Of a stretch of DNA of 64,000 nucleotides, positions 9,067 through 17,027 are shown piece by piece. Positions within the stretch are counted from its first letter, which is position 1, and the number at the start of each line of letters is the position of its first letter. The notes under the pieces are model-generated. The model was not told the origin of the DNA, did no database searches, and was given only the letters and a program-made list of their open reading frames with translations. This stretch comes from Vibrio aerogenes (GTDB lineage: Bacteria > Pseudomonadota > Gammaproteobacteria > Enterobacterales > Vibrionaceae), in contig NZ_AP024862.1 of assembly GCF_024346755.1 (NCBI RefSeq), positions 558,001 to 622,000 of the forward strand. The letters are read 5' to 3'. A program made the position numbers and the translations under genes.

Positions 9067-10026
9067 TTAATGCTGAGTGGCAGCAGCAACCCGCAGATAA
9101 CCTCCGATCAGGTCTTCCATAATGACGCTGGCCGGTTCAATTTGATTTAACAGGCCCAGATTCTGCCCGACGACCAGGCTGCCATGGGTCACGTCTCCTT
9201 CAACCGCCGCCTGACGCAGTACCCCACGCCCCATTTCGCGGATCTTTTCTGCGGCTTCTTCGGGCGGAAGTTCCCGCTCAACCCGCAGCATTTCGTCTGT
9301 CAGCGGATTACTGATTCCCCTGACACCATCACAAGCCATCACGCCCGTCAGAACGGTATCGCCTTCCTGAGCGGCAATGATCGCATTTTTGTAATTGTCA
9401 TGAATCGGGCACTCTTGTGCCAGAAGGAAACGACTGCCGACTTCAACGCCTGCAGCACCGAGCATCAGCGACGCCGCGACGCCGCGTCCGTCTGCAACGC
9501 CACTGGAGTTAATGACCGGAATGGAGACAGCATCAACGACTTGCGGAATCAGGGTGAAAGTACCGGTGAAGCCGAAAATATGGCCACCACCATCGCAGCC
9601 TTTAACGGCGACAAAATCAACGCCGGCGGCTTCATAAACGCTGGCTTCTTCAACAGAAGCAACTTTACCAATCACAGTGACGCCATTGGCATGCAATGCC
9701 TGAGTATATTCTTTCAGCGTATGGTAAAAATCTGGGAATGTTTCCAGCTCGACTACCCGGATATTTTCTTTCAGGGTGATCTCAAGTAATTTTTTGGCGT
9801 CCGGCAGACAGGTAATGATATTGAGGCCAAAAGGAGCGCTGGTGAGTGACTTAGCTGATTGGATTTCAGTTTCAACCACTTCTGGCGGACAAAAGCCCAG
9901 TCCCATGATCCCCAGTCCACCCGCGTTTGAAACACTGGCTGCCAGACGACTATCAGAGGCCCATGCCATCGGCCCCTGAATGATTGGATAACGAATACCG
10001 ATTTTATTGCATATAATATGATTCAT
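9067..10026 (-). CDS. Nitronate monooxygenase (2-nitropropane dioxygenase family)
   Basis: A 319-residue FMN-dependent TIM-barrel enzyme, soluble. The start NKIGIRYPIIQGPMAW and the glycine-rich SNAGGLGIMG are characteristic of the NMO/FabK family. The phosphate-binding region FVAVKGCDGGGHIFGF, VINSSGVADGRG and LMLGAAGVEVGSRFL complete the barrel. It oxidises nitronates such as propionate-3-nitronate in characterised members. FabK-type enoyl-ACP reductases are close relatives, but no fatty-acid synthesis genes are adjacent. Single gene, convergent with the binding-protein gene. Confidence 0.85.
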   Translation of the reverse strand: MNHIICNKIGIRYPIIQGPMAWASDSRLAASVSNAGGLGIMGLGFCPPEVVETEIQSAKSLTSAPFGLNIITCLPDAKKLLEITLKENIRVVELETFPDFYHTLKEYTQALHANGVTVIGKVASVEEASVYEAAGVDFVAVKGCDGGGHIFGFTGTFTLIPQVVDAVSIPVINSSGVADGRGVAASLMLGAAGVEVGSRFLLAQECPIHDNYKNAIIAAQEGDTVLTGVMACDGVRGISNPLTDEMLRVERELPPEEAAEKIREMGRGVLRQAAVEGDVTHGSLVVGQNLGLLNQIEPASVIMEDLIGGYLRVAAATQH

Positions 10027-10478
10027 GTTTCCCTCGTGTTCGTGCTGTTTCTTACGATGATGTGGTTTTTTACGATGATATAGCTTCTTCCGGTGGTCGC
10101 TGTTTCTTAAGGTAGTGCTGTTAATTAAGGTGATATGTTTCTTAAGGTGATGTTGAAGGAAATGGTATCGGAATGAACGGGCAGGGAGTCAGGGATGGAT
10201 CAAAAAACTGTATATTTTTTATACTTTTAATGCTGGGGTTATTGCAGATTGTCATGGACAAAGAGATGGCTTTGTGAACAAAGTCGTTCTGTTTGTTGAT
10301 CTTTTCAATGTCTCATGTCGTATACAGGAACAGGTTGGCCGGAACAGATTTTGAAGCATCACTATCTCTTCGTCTGTTTCCTGCCATCTTAGCAAACTTA
10401 TACAAATTCAAATTTGTATAACTATGAAAGGTATACTAAATTATACAAATAGTTATTTTGTATAACCCTGGGGCGCTT
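10027..10478. promoter_or_regulatory. Regulatory region with two TATACA/TGTATA palindromes
   Basis: About 450 bp upstream of the lipid operon. A perfect palindrome at 10399-10420 has arms TATACAAATT and AATTTGTATA around CA. A second at 10441-10465 has arms TTATACAAA and TTTGTATAA around 7 nt and ends 13 bp before the first ATG. A TATACT box (10432-10437) lies between them. The TATACA...TGTATA half-sites resemble those reported for LitR/CarH-type B12-dependent light regulators, with spacers of 10 and 11 here; this is inference. Degenerate CTTAAGGTGAT-like repeats occur at about 10050-10155. Confidence 0.65.
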
Positions 10479-10898
10479 ATGGACGTGCAATTTTTTGCTG
10501 AAACATATCAGAAACTGAATGCGTCTACGCTGGCGCTGTTGGCAGAGATTTATCATCCGGAAGTCGTATTCGAGGACCCGGCGCATCGTGTGCAGGGTCT
10601 CGATTCTCTTGAGCAATATTTTCAGCATCTGTTCGAGAATGTGACCGGGTGCCATTTTTACATCAAAGAACAGTTTCAGCAGCAGGATATTGGTTTTGTG
10701 ACCTGGAAAATGGTCTTTATTCATACAAAGCTCAATAAGGGGCAACCAGTAGAAGTGCATGGGGTGAGTCAGATTCAGTTTTCAGATGGACTGGTTAAGT
10801 ATCATCGTGATTATTTCGATTTGGGCAGCATGCTCTATGAGCATGTACCACTGGTTGGCTGGGCCGTCAGGCAATTAAAACAGAGGCTGAGCCAATGA
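10479..10898 (+). CDS. SnoaL-like (NTF2-fold) protein
   Basis: A 139-residue protein with the NTF2/SnoaL cone fold pattern: helix, then YHPEVVFEDPAHRVQG, GFVTWKMVF and FSDGLVKYHRDYFDLG strands. Such proteins are small isomerases, hydratases or binding proteins. The start at 10479 (MDVQFF) has GGGG upstream and sits just after the second palindrome. It opens an operon of at least seven overlapping genes for membrane-lipid modification and overlaps the next gene by 4 bp. Its exact role in that pathway is not known. Confidence 0.8.
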   Translation: MDVQFFAETYQKLNASTLALLAEIYHPEVVFEDPAHRVQGLDSLEQYFQHLFENVTGCHFYIKEQFQQQDIGFVTWKMVFIHTKLNKGQPVEVHGVSQIQFSDGLVKYHRDYFDLGSMLYEHVPLVGWAVRQLKQRLSQ

Positions 10899-11620
10899 GA
10901 ACTGTGTTAATTACAGGTGCAACATCAGGGATAGGGCAACAGCTGGCGACCGATTATGCAAAAGAAGGCTGGCTGGTTGTCGCGTGTGGCAGAAATGCGT
11001 CCCGCCTTGAAGCACTGAAAGCTTCTCATCCGGGGATCAGTACGCTGTGTTTTGATGTCACGCAATATGAAGCCGTGGCAGCCGCTTTTGCCACATTGTC
11101 AAATGTGCCTGATCTGTGGATTTTCAGCGCCGGTGACTGTGAATACATTGATAACGGACGGATAGACAGTGAACTATGCCAAAGAGTCATGGCTGTCAAT
11201 TTCTTTGGTGTCGTCCACTGCCTGCAGGCTGCACAGGATTATCTGAAAAGCGGAAATCATGTTGCGGTGATCAGTTCTGTTGCCAGCGTGGTGCCATTGC
11301 CCCGCTCTGAGGCTTACGGGGCATCAAAAGCAGCACTTGACTACTTTCTCTCTGCACTACGGCTCGACTGGCATGAGAAGCATATTGATCTTTCTTTGAT
11401 CTCACCGGGTTTTGTCGACACACCGCTCACACAGAAAAATACCTTTGCCATGCCGATGTGTATTTCCGTTCAGGCGGCATCAAAAGCGATTCAGGTCGCT
11501 TTGGCGAAGAGAAAGTCGCGGATTTTTTTTCCGCGTCTGTTTACCGGTATGTTGCGGTTTATCGGGCTGCTGCCGCATGACACTCAGCAATGGATTGTGC
11601 GTCGCTTAACCCGCACATAA
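10895..11620 (+). CDS. Short-chain dehydrogenase/reductase
   Basis: A 241-residue classical SDR using NAD(P). The cofactor motif TGATSGIG is at residues 7-14. The catalytic Ser is in VISSVASVVPL and the YGASK pair starts near Tyr141. The usual NNAG is changed to FSAG, a mild departure. The C-terminus carries a hydrophobic, basic patch (RIFFPRLFTGMLRFIGLLP) that could touch the membrane. Overlaps the SnoaL-like gene by ATGA and precedes the FAD enzyme. In this conserved neighbourhood it probably reduces or oxidises a lipid intermediate. Confidence 0.85.
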   Translation: MRTVLITGATSGIGQQLATDYAKEGWLVVACGRNASRLEALKASHPGISTLCFDVTQYEAVAAAFATLSNVPDLWIFSAGDCEYIDNGRIDSELCQRVMAVNFFGVVHCLQAAQDYLKSGNHVAVISSVASVVPLPRSEAYGASKAALDYFLSALRLDWHEKHIDLSLISPGFVDTPLTQKNTFAMPMCISVQAASKAIQVALAKRKSRIFFPRLFTGMLRFIGLLPHDTQQWIVRRLTRT

Positions 11621-11631
11621 GGACAATAAAA

Positions 11632-12933
11632 ATGAAAATTGCAATTATCGGCTCAGGTATTTCAGGACTGACCTGCGGTTATCACCTCAGCCGTGATCAT
11701 CAGGTGACGGTTTATGAAGCCAATGATTATATTGGGGGGCACACGGCAACCGTTGATGTGGAAGTGGATGGTCAGAATTATGCCGTCGATACCGGATTCA
11801 TTGTCTGTAATGACAAAACATATCCCAATTTTATGCAGCTGATGGATGAACTGGCGGTGGAAAGAGTGCCGACCCAGATGAGCTTCAGCGTCAGTAACCA
11901 GAAGTCAGGTCTGGAATATAACGGGCATACCCTGCGCACGTTGTTTGCGCAGAAGCGTAATCTGTTCCGTCCGGGATTTTATGCCTTTATCTATGAGATT
12001 CTGCGCTTTAACCGTCTGGCGAAACGGTTTTACCGGACCCGGCTGAAGGAAGCCGAATCGCAGACGCTGGGAGAGTTTCTCCGGCAAAATCATTTCTCAG
12101 CGTACTTTGGAGAGCACTACATATTACCTATGGGGGCCGCAATCTGGTCTTCAACCATTGCCGACATGCGCGCGTTGCCGCTGGCCTTTTTTTTGCGTTT
12201 CTTTTTGAATCACGGTTTGCTGGATGTGACCGACCGCCCGCAGTGGTATGTGATTCGGGGCGGGTCGCGGACGTACATTGAGCCCATGGTGAAACATTTC
12301 AGAGACCAGATCCGGCTCAACAGCCCGGTGATATCGGTGAAACGCTTTGCAACCCATGTGGAAGTGATAACCGCAGAGACCCGTGAAAGATATGATGAGG
12401 TGGTTTTTGCCTGTCACAGTGATCAGGCCTGCCGCATGCTGGATGATGCCAGCCCGGCAGAGCAGGAAGTTTTACCGGCCATGGCTTATCAGGCGAATCA
12501 GGTGACATTGCATACCGACACATCGTTGCTGCCGAGAACCCCTGAAGCGTGGGCCTCATGGAATTACCTGCTTGGTGCGGATCCGTTGTCCGGACAAGGC
12601 TCACCGGATGAAGCAGAACGCCCGGTGCTGACTTACAACATGAATATTCTTCAGCATATTGATGCGCCTGTGACATTTTGTGTCAGCCTTAATAGTGACG
12701 CCCTGATTGATCCGGATAAAGTTTTGCAGCGTATGACCTATCATCACCCGGTCTTTAATGCGGCGGCGATATCTGCTCAGCAGAGAAAAGCTGAGATCAG
12801 CGGTGTGAACCGGAGCTGGTATTGTGGTGCGTACTGGTACAACGGATTTCATGAAGACGGGGTGAAAAGTGCGCTGGATGTGGTCAGAGGCCTGAATGAA
12901 CTGGCTGCAATGCATTCACAGGGGGCAGCATAA
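11632..12933 (+). CDS. FAD-dependent amine-oxidase-like oxidoreductase
   Basis: A 433-residue flavoprotein of the NAD(P)-binding Rossmann/amine oxidase family. The FAD motif GSGISGLTCGYHLS starts at residue 7 and ends with the acidic VYEAND; GGHTATVD and VDTGFIVCND follow, typical of the group next to DUF1365 genes. WYCGAYWYNGFHEDGVKSAL near the end is the C-terminal FAD-contact block. AAGGACAATAAAA precedes the ATG at 11632. Its stop overlaps the DUF1365 start by one base. Together with the CFA-family enzyme it is a candidate for forming unusual methylated, cyclopropane or furan fatty acids; the substrate is not established. Confidence 0.85.
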   Translation: MKIAIIGSGISGLTCGYHLSRDHQVTVYEANDYIGGHTATVDVEVDGQNYAVDTGFIVCNDKTYPNFMQLMDELAVERVPTQMSFSVSNQKSGLEYNGHTLRTLFAQKRNLFRPGFYAFIYEILRFNRLAKRFYRTRLKEAESQTLGEFLRQNHFSAYFGEHYILPMGAAIWSSTIADMRALPLAFFLRFFLNHGLLDVTDRPQWYVIRGGSRTYIEPMVKHFRDQIRLNSPVISVKRFATHVEVITAETRERYDEVVFACHSDQACRMLDDASPAEQEVLPAMAYQANQVTLHTDTSLLPRTPEAWASWNYLLGADPLSGQGSPDEAERPVLTYNMNILQHIDAPVTFCVSLNSDALIDPDKVLQRMTYHHPVFNAAAISAQQRKAEISGVNRSWYCGAYWYNGFHEDGVKSALDVVRGLNELAAMHSQGAA

Positions 12934-13670
12934 TGGAAGGATTGAACAGCCAGCTGATGATTGGCCGGGTCCGGCACCGGCGTCATGCACCCGTAGCGCA
13001 CTCTCTGGATTATCCTTTATTTATGCCATGGATTGATCTGGACGAATTGCCTGTCCTCAGTAAAAAACTAAGGTTATTTGGTTTTCGCTGGTGGCATTGG
13101 GCCCGGTTCCGGCGGGAAGATTATCTGGGAACCGGCCCGTTGAAATCCGCTGTGATTGATTGTGTAAACCAACAGACTGGTGCAGCCCTGGTGCCTGATG
13201 AAACCCGCGTGATGGCACTGATTCACCTGCGTTATCTGGGCATTTATTTCAGCCCGGTAAATTTCTACTATGTTTTTGATCGTCAGGGGAACTGGCTGTA
13301 TATGCTGGCTGAAGTCAGCAACACGCCCTGGAATGAACGGCATTATTACGTGCTGACGACTGACTCACAACGTACGGAGAACATTTGTCACCCCAAAGCA
13401 TTTCATGTGTCTCCTTTTAATCCGGTGAATCAGACATATCGCTGGCGGCTGAAACGTCCGGGCCGGACACTCACGGTTCACCTTGAATGTATCCGGGATG
13501 AAACCGAGTTTGATGCCACCCTGAATATGAAAAGCACTACGTTTTCAGATAAACAATTTCTGAAACTGCTGGCAAAAACACCCATTGTTTCACTGAAAAT
13601 TTTGTGGGGAATTTACTGGCATGCATTTCGTTTGTGGAGAAAAGGTGCACCAGTATATGACCATCCCTAG
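12933..13670 (+). CDS. DUF1365 family protein
   Basis: A 245-residue protein of the DUF1365 family (PF07103). Recognised by the start LMIGRVRHRRHAPVAHSLDYP, by LRYLGIYFSPVNFYYVFD, by EVSNTPWNERHYYVL and by the HPKAFHVSPFNP block. The function is unknown, but in many bacteria it lies between the FAD oxidoreductase and the cyclopropane synthase homologue, as here. It has several aromatic and His residues that could bind a lipid or metal. Stop/start overlap with the upstream gene indicates coupling. Confidence 0.9.
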   Translation: MEGLNSQLMIGRVRHRRHAPVAHSLDYPLFMPWIDLDELPVLSKKLRLFGFRWWHWARFRREDYLGTGPLKSAVIDCVNQQTGAALVPDETRVMALIHLRYLGIYFSPVNFYYVFDRQGNWLYMLAEVSNTPWNERHYYVLTTDSQRTENICHPKAFHVSPFNPVNQTYRWRLKRPGRTLTVHLECIRDETEFDATLNMKSTTFSDKQFLKLLAKTPIVSLKILWGIYWHAFRLWRKGAPVYDHP

Positions 13671-13697
13671 ACCCCAACAGAACATGGAGAGAATGAT

Positions 13698-14945
13698 ATG
13701 ACAGAGACGCTATTACCGGGTAAGGCAAAGGCAGTGTCCGGGATGGACTCCGGCGCAAAAGCAATTCTTTTTCGTTGTCTTGAACAGATTCAGACCGGTG
13801 CGCTGATCATTGAAGAAAGCTTCGCGCCAGCGGGTCACACTCATCAATATGTTTTCGGGGATGCGCACAATCAGCCTCTGCAAGCGCATATCTGTGTCGA
13901 TCATCCCGGTTTATATAAACGCATTCTGAAAGGTGGCAGCATTGCAGCTGCTGAAGCTTATATTGATGGCTGGTGGGAAGCGGATGATTTAACCAAAGTA
14001 ATGCATCTGATGGCTCAGAACCTGAACGCGCTTGATGCGTTTGAAGATCAATCGTCATGGTGGGTCACCCGGCTGTATAAGCTGGCCCACTGGCTGAAGA
14101 ATAATTCGGTTCACCGGGCGAGAAAAAATATTCATGCGCATTATGATCTGGGTAATGAAATGTACCGGTTATTTCTGGATGAAAAGATGCTTTATTCGAG
14201 CGGGATTTTCCGGCATGACAACACGTCTCTTGAAGAAGCACAGGAACATAAGATGGGGCGTTTATGTGAACAGCTTCAGCTGAAAGCATCTGACCATGTG
14301 CTGGAAATAGGCACCGGATGGGGAGCGATGGCGGTCTATATGGCGAAACACTATGGTTGCCGGGTGACCACCACAACAATTTCTGATGCCCAGTATGATT
14401 ACGCCAAATCCGCTGTGAAAGCCGCGGGAGTGGAAGAACAGGTCACTTTGCTGAAGCAGGATTACCGCTGTCTTGAAGGACAGTTTGATAAGCTGGTGTC
14501 GATTGAAATGATTGAAGCGGTCGGTAAAGCTTATCTGCCGGTGTTTATTCAGCAATGTCATTCACTGATTAAACCGGGTGGACTGATGGCGTTACAGATG
14601 ATCACGATTGCGGACCAGCGGCTGGATTACTATGCACGCAATGTGGATTTTATTCAAAAGTATGTCTTTCCCGGTGGTTTTCTGCCCTCGGTGACTGCCT
14701 TACTGACACAAATGACCCGGCACAGCCGCATGGTGGTCCGGGATATTAAAGATATTGGCCTGGATTATGCGACCACACTCAATCACTGGCGGGAGCGGTT
14801 TGAATCGCGTCTGGAGGAGGTCAGGGCACTGGGTTATGACGAGTCGTTTATCCGGATGTGGCGATATTACCTGTGCTACTGCGAAGGAGGATTTTTATCG
14901 CGGGGGATCAGTACCGTGCAAATGACGTTTGAGAAGCAACAATGA
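13698..14945 (+). CDS. Cyclopropane-fatty-acyl-phospholipid synthase family methyltransferase
   Basis: A 415-residue SAM-dependent enzyme acting on unsaturated phospholipid acyl chains. The N-terminal third (about 1-140) is the lipid-binding part, with YKRILKGGSIAAAEAYIDGWW. Family motifs follow: NIHAHYDLGNEMYRLFLD, MLYSSGIF, SAM-binding VLEIGTGWGAMA (about 200-212), VSIEMIEAVG with the catalytic Glu, and YVFPGGFLPS. ATGGAGAGAATGAT precedes the start. Members of this genomic setting (not the house-keeping cfa) may make methylated or furan fatty acids rather than cyclopropanes. It overlaps the DUF2878 gene by 4 bp. Confidence 0.9.
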   Translation: MTETLLPGKAKAVSGMDSGAKAILFRCLEQIQTGALIIEESFAPAGHTHQYVFGDAHNQPLQAHICVDHPGLYKRILKGGSIAAAEAYIDGWWEADDLTKVMHLMAQNLNALDAFEDQSSWWVTRLYKLAHWLKNNSVHRARKNIHAHYDLGNEMYRLFLDEKMLYSSGIFRHDNTSLEEAQEHKMGRLCEQLQLKASDHVLEIGTGWGAMAVYMAKHYGCRVTTTTISDAQYDYAKSAVKAAGVEEQVTLLKQDYRCLEGQFDKLVSIEMIEAVGKAYLPVFIQQCHSLIKPGGLMALQMITIADQRLDYYARNVDFIQKYVFPGGFLPSVTALLTQMTRHSRMVVRDIKDIGLDYATTLNHWRERFESRLEEVRALGYDESFIRMWRYYLCYCEGGFLSRGISTVQMTFEKQQ

Positions 14946-15478
14946 AGCCGGTCAAAGCATCTGAACTGGTATTAGTCTCACTGATTTTTCAGGGGATCTG
15001 GCTGATTGCGGTGCTCGGTCAGTCGCGATGGCAAACTGAGTTATGGGCAGTTTTGATGATCGCGGTGTTATGGCTGTGGCGGTATCGTAAATCGGTGTTG
15101 CTGACTGGCCGGCGGGTGTTGGCCATGGGATTGATGATCGACGGATTGAACATTGTCTTTGGTATTCTGGTGTTTTCTGTTTCCGGTTTCCCCGGCTGGC
15201 TCGCCGCGCTTTGGGTAGCCTTTGCCTGCTACTGTGGTTATCTGGTGCCTGTTTTACAAAAGTGGCCACTGCCATTTGTGATTTTGTTTGGTGCCAGTTC
15301 CGGTATGGCAAGTTACTACGCCGGAATGCGGCTTGGTGCAGTCGGGTTGAGTTACTCACTGCCGGTCACGTTAAGTATTCTCTGGCTGGAATGGGGAGTG
15401 ATTATTTATGCGGTACTTAAAATCCATGCGGAACAAGATGACAGCCTGCATGCAGAGAGCCACCGGTCTGCTGACTAG
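14942..15478 (+). CDS. DUF2878 integral membrane protein
   Basis: A 178-residue membrane protein with five to six predicted spans, beginning ELVLVSLIFQGIWLIAVLGQ and including ALWVAFACYCGYLVPVL. It matches DUF2878 by its place after the CFA-family gene and by the internal YYAGMRLGAVGLSY segment. Function unknown; it may anchor the lipid-modifying enzymes or move an intermediate. Its start lies in the stop of the CFA-family gene (ATGA) and its 3' end overlaps the next gene. Confidence 0.8.
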   Translation: MKPVKASELVLVSLIFQGIWLIAVLGQSRWQTELWAVLMIAVLWLWRYRKSVLLTGRRVLAMGLMIDGLNIVFGILVFSVSGFPGWLAALWVAFACYCGYLVPVLQKWPLPFVILFGASSGMASYYAGMRLGAVGLSYSLPVTLSILWLEWGVIIYAVLKIHAEQDDSLHAESHRSAD

Positions 15479-16109
15479 ATTGTGGTTTGTTTTTCTCCGG
15501 ATTACCTTTGTTTTCACCGGAATTACCCCTGTTTTCACCGGGATTACCCTTGGTTTTGCAGGCAATTCTTTTGCCGGTGATATCCGTCAGAGTCAGGTCG
15601 CTGTCAATGACAGTGCTGCAGTGACAGGCTGGCAGCACTGGCCGGCGGTAGGGAAAGCAAACCTGCGCTGGTTTATATTTCATGTCTATACTTCAGAGCT
15701 GCGAAGTGAAAACGGCCGCTTTTACGAGAACAAACAACCCGTGGTGCAAAATCTGGCCCTGCAGATCACTTATCACCGCGATATTGATGCGAAAGATTTG
15801 TTAGCAGCGACGCAGGAACAATGGCTGCACCTTGGGTACAACAAAGCAGATATCGGGCTCTGGAGTCAGGTTCTGTCTGACATTTTTCCTTCTGTCAGCG
15901 AAGGAGACGAGCTGAGCTTTGTGATTGAAAATCAGCAGGGCACGTTTTATTACCGGAAGTCGTCACAGGCTGACTGGCAACTTCTGGGAGCGATTCATGA
16001 GCCATCATTCAGTGATGCATTTCTTTCCATTTGGCTTTCACCGGCGACTGAATATCCGCAGCTCCGGCAGCAATTAATCGGGGGTTTACATGAACATGAT
16101 ATGGGGTAA
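15438..16109 (+). CDS. Exported chalcone-isomerase-like protein
   Basis: About 223 residues, similar to the bacterial chalcone-isomerase-like family (PF16036): GWQHWPAVGKANLRWFIFHVYTSEL is the signature, then LALQITYHRDIDAKDLL and a WLSPATEYPQLRQQLIG end. Residues 1-45 or so are a long hydrophobic signal or anchor containing a duplicated TFVFTGIT/TPVFTGIT segment. The start is uncertain: 15438 has GGAACAAG upstream; 15408, 15426 and 15450 are also in frame. All overlap the DUF2878 gene. Periplasmic role in the lipid pathway is inferred from context only. Confidence 0.7.
   Translation: MTACMQRATGLLTRLWFVFLRITFVFTGITPVFTGITLGFAGNSFAGDIRQSQVAVNDSAAVTGWQHWPAVGKANLRWFIFHVYTSELRSENGRFYENKQPVVQNLALQITYHRDIDAKDLLAATQEQWLHLGYNKADIGLWSQVLSDIFPSVSEGDELSFVIENQQGTFYYRKSSQADWQLLGAIHEPSFSDAFLSIWLSPATEYPQLRQQLIGGLHEHDMG
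15503..15560 (+). repeat. Imperfect tandem repeat in signal sequence
   Basis: A unit like GATTACCTTTGTTTTCACCG recurs two and a half times (about 20-bp step) within the signal-peptide coding region of the chalcone-isomerase-like gene. It adds the repeated FTGIT residues and lengthens the hydrophobic part. Confidence 0.6.
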
Positions 16110-16725
16110 ATGGCATCACCTGTACAAGATGACATTGCAATGGCTGGCAGAACAATGGTCGACAAAACAAGGGCTGACACAACAGTGGGGCAAGGTCATC
16201 CGCTGGACAGGGATGGTTTTTCTGGCGTCAGTACTTTCCGGGTGTTCAGCCGAACTGGATGAGTATCAGTCACAGTCTCCTGCTTTCGATTTGTTTGGGT
16301 ATTTTGAAGGTGAAACCCGCGCCTGGGGGATGGTGCAGGATTATACCAACAAGCAAACCCGGCGGTTTTATGTCTCTCTGACAGGGACTGTCAAAGGCGA
16401 TACCCTGGTGCTTGACGAACAGTTTGTTTACGATGATGGTGAAAAGGATACCCGGGTGTGGACCATTGAGCGTTTGCCTGATGGTCGTTACCGGGGAAAA
16501 GCGGATTACATTATTGGTGTCGCTCTTGGGCAGGAAAAAGGGAACGCGCTGCGCTGGCAATATGATTTTCTGCTGAAATACGGGGAAGGCAGTGAAATGA
16601 CGGTTTCATTTGATGACTGGCTTTACCGGCAGGACGCACATCATGTGTTTAATCTGACCAGTATCCGGAAACTGGGTATCGAAGTCGCGACAGTGACTTT
16701 GTTTTTCCGCAAAGAAACATTTTGA
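16090..16725 (+). CDS. DUF3833 lipoprotein
   Basis: A 211-residue protein of the DUF3833 family (PF12915), a lipocalin-like fold. A lipobox LASVLSGC places the lipidated Cys at residue 52 if translation starts at 16090, an unusually long n-region; GGGGG lies 9 bp before that ATG. Family blocks are FDLFGYFEGETRAWGMVQD, RRFYVSLTGTVKGDTLVLDE, RYRGKADYIIGVALGQEKGNA and DWLYRQDAHHVFNLTSIRK. Last gene of the lipid operon; overlaps the previous gene by 20 bp. Probably binds or carries the modified lipid in the periplasm (inference). Confidence 0.8.
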   Translation: MNMIWGKWHHLYKMTLQWLAEQWSTKQGLTQQWGKVIRWTGMVFLASVLSGCSAELDEYQSQSPAFDLFGYFEGETRAWGMVQDYTNKQTRRFYVSLTGTVKGDTLVLDEQFVYDDGEKDTRVWTIERLPDGRYRGKADYIIGVALGQEKGNALRWQYDFLLKYGEGSEMTVSFDDWLYRQDAHHVFNLTSIRKLGIEVATVTLFFRKETF

Positions 16726-16800
16726 GCCACGTGTGGAATCAGATGATACCAATCTGGAAAATAAACTGATGATCTGGATGTGTCTGGTGGAGCAAACATG

Positions 16801-16823
16801 CAAGGGCATGGATGCCCTTGTTT
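16801..16823 (+). terminator. Hairpin after lipid operon
   Basis: Stem CAAGGGCAT / ATGCCCTTG with a 2-nt gap, then TTTAAG. Weak T-run. A second palindrome CTAGAGC-GT-GCTCTAG follows at 16938-16953. Confidence 0.5.
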
Positions 16824-16964
16824 AAGCGCCTTTCTTATCAACAAAAAGGGATGGCTTGAGCGGTTTGCGGAACCAGATATATCCAGATCAGAAAATGACT
16901 TAGAATGGTATGATATGTTCATTCTGTTTGGTCTCATCTAGAGCGTGCTCTAGTAAACAGCCGG

Positions 16965-16994
16965 CAAAAAAAGACCCGGATTCACACCGGGTCA
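16965..16994 (-). terminator. Rho-independent terminator of rnb
   Basis: On the reverse strand GACCCGG-7 nt-CCGGGTC is followed by seven T residues (complement of 16966-16972). Confidence 0.9.
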
Positions 16995-17027
16995 AAGACA
17001 TGTATAAACTGATGTCGATTCAATCGT

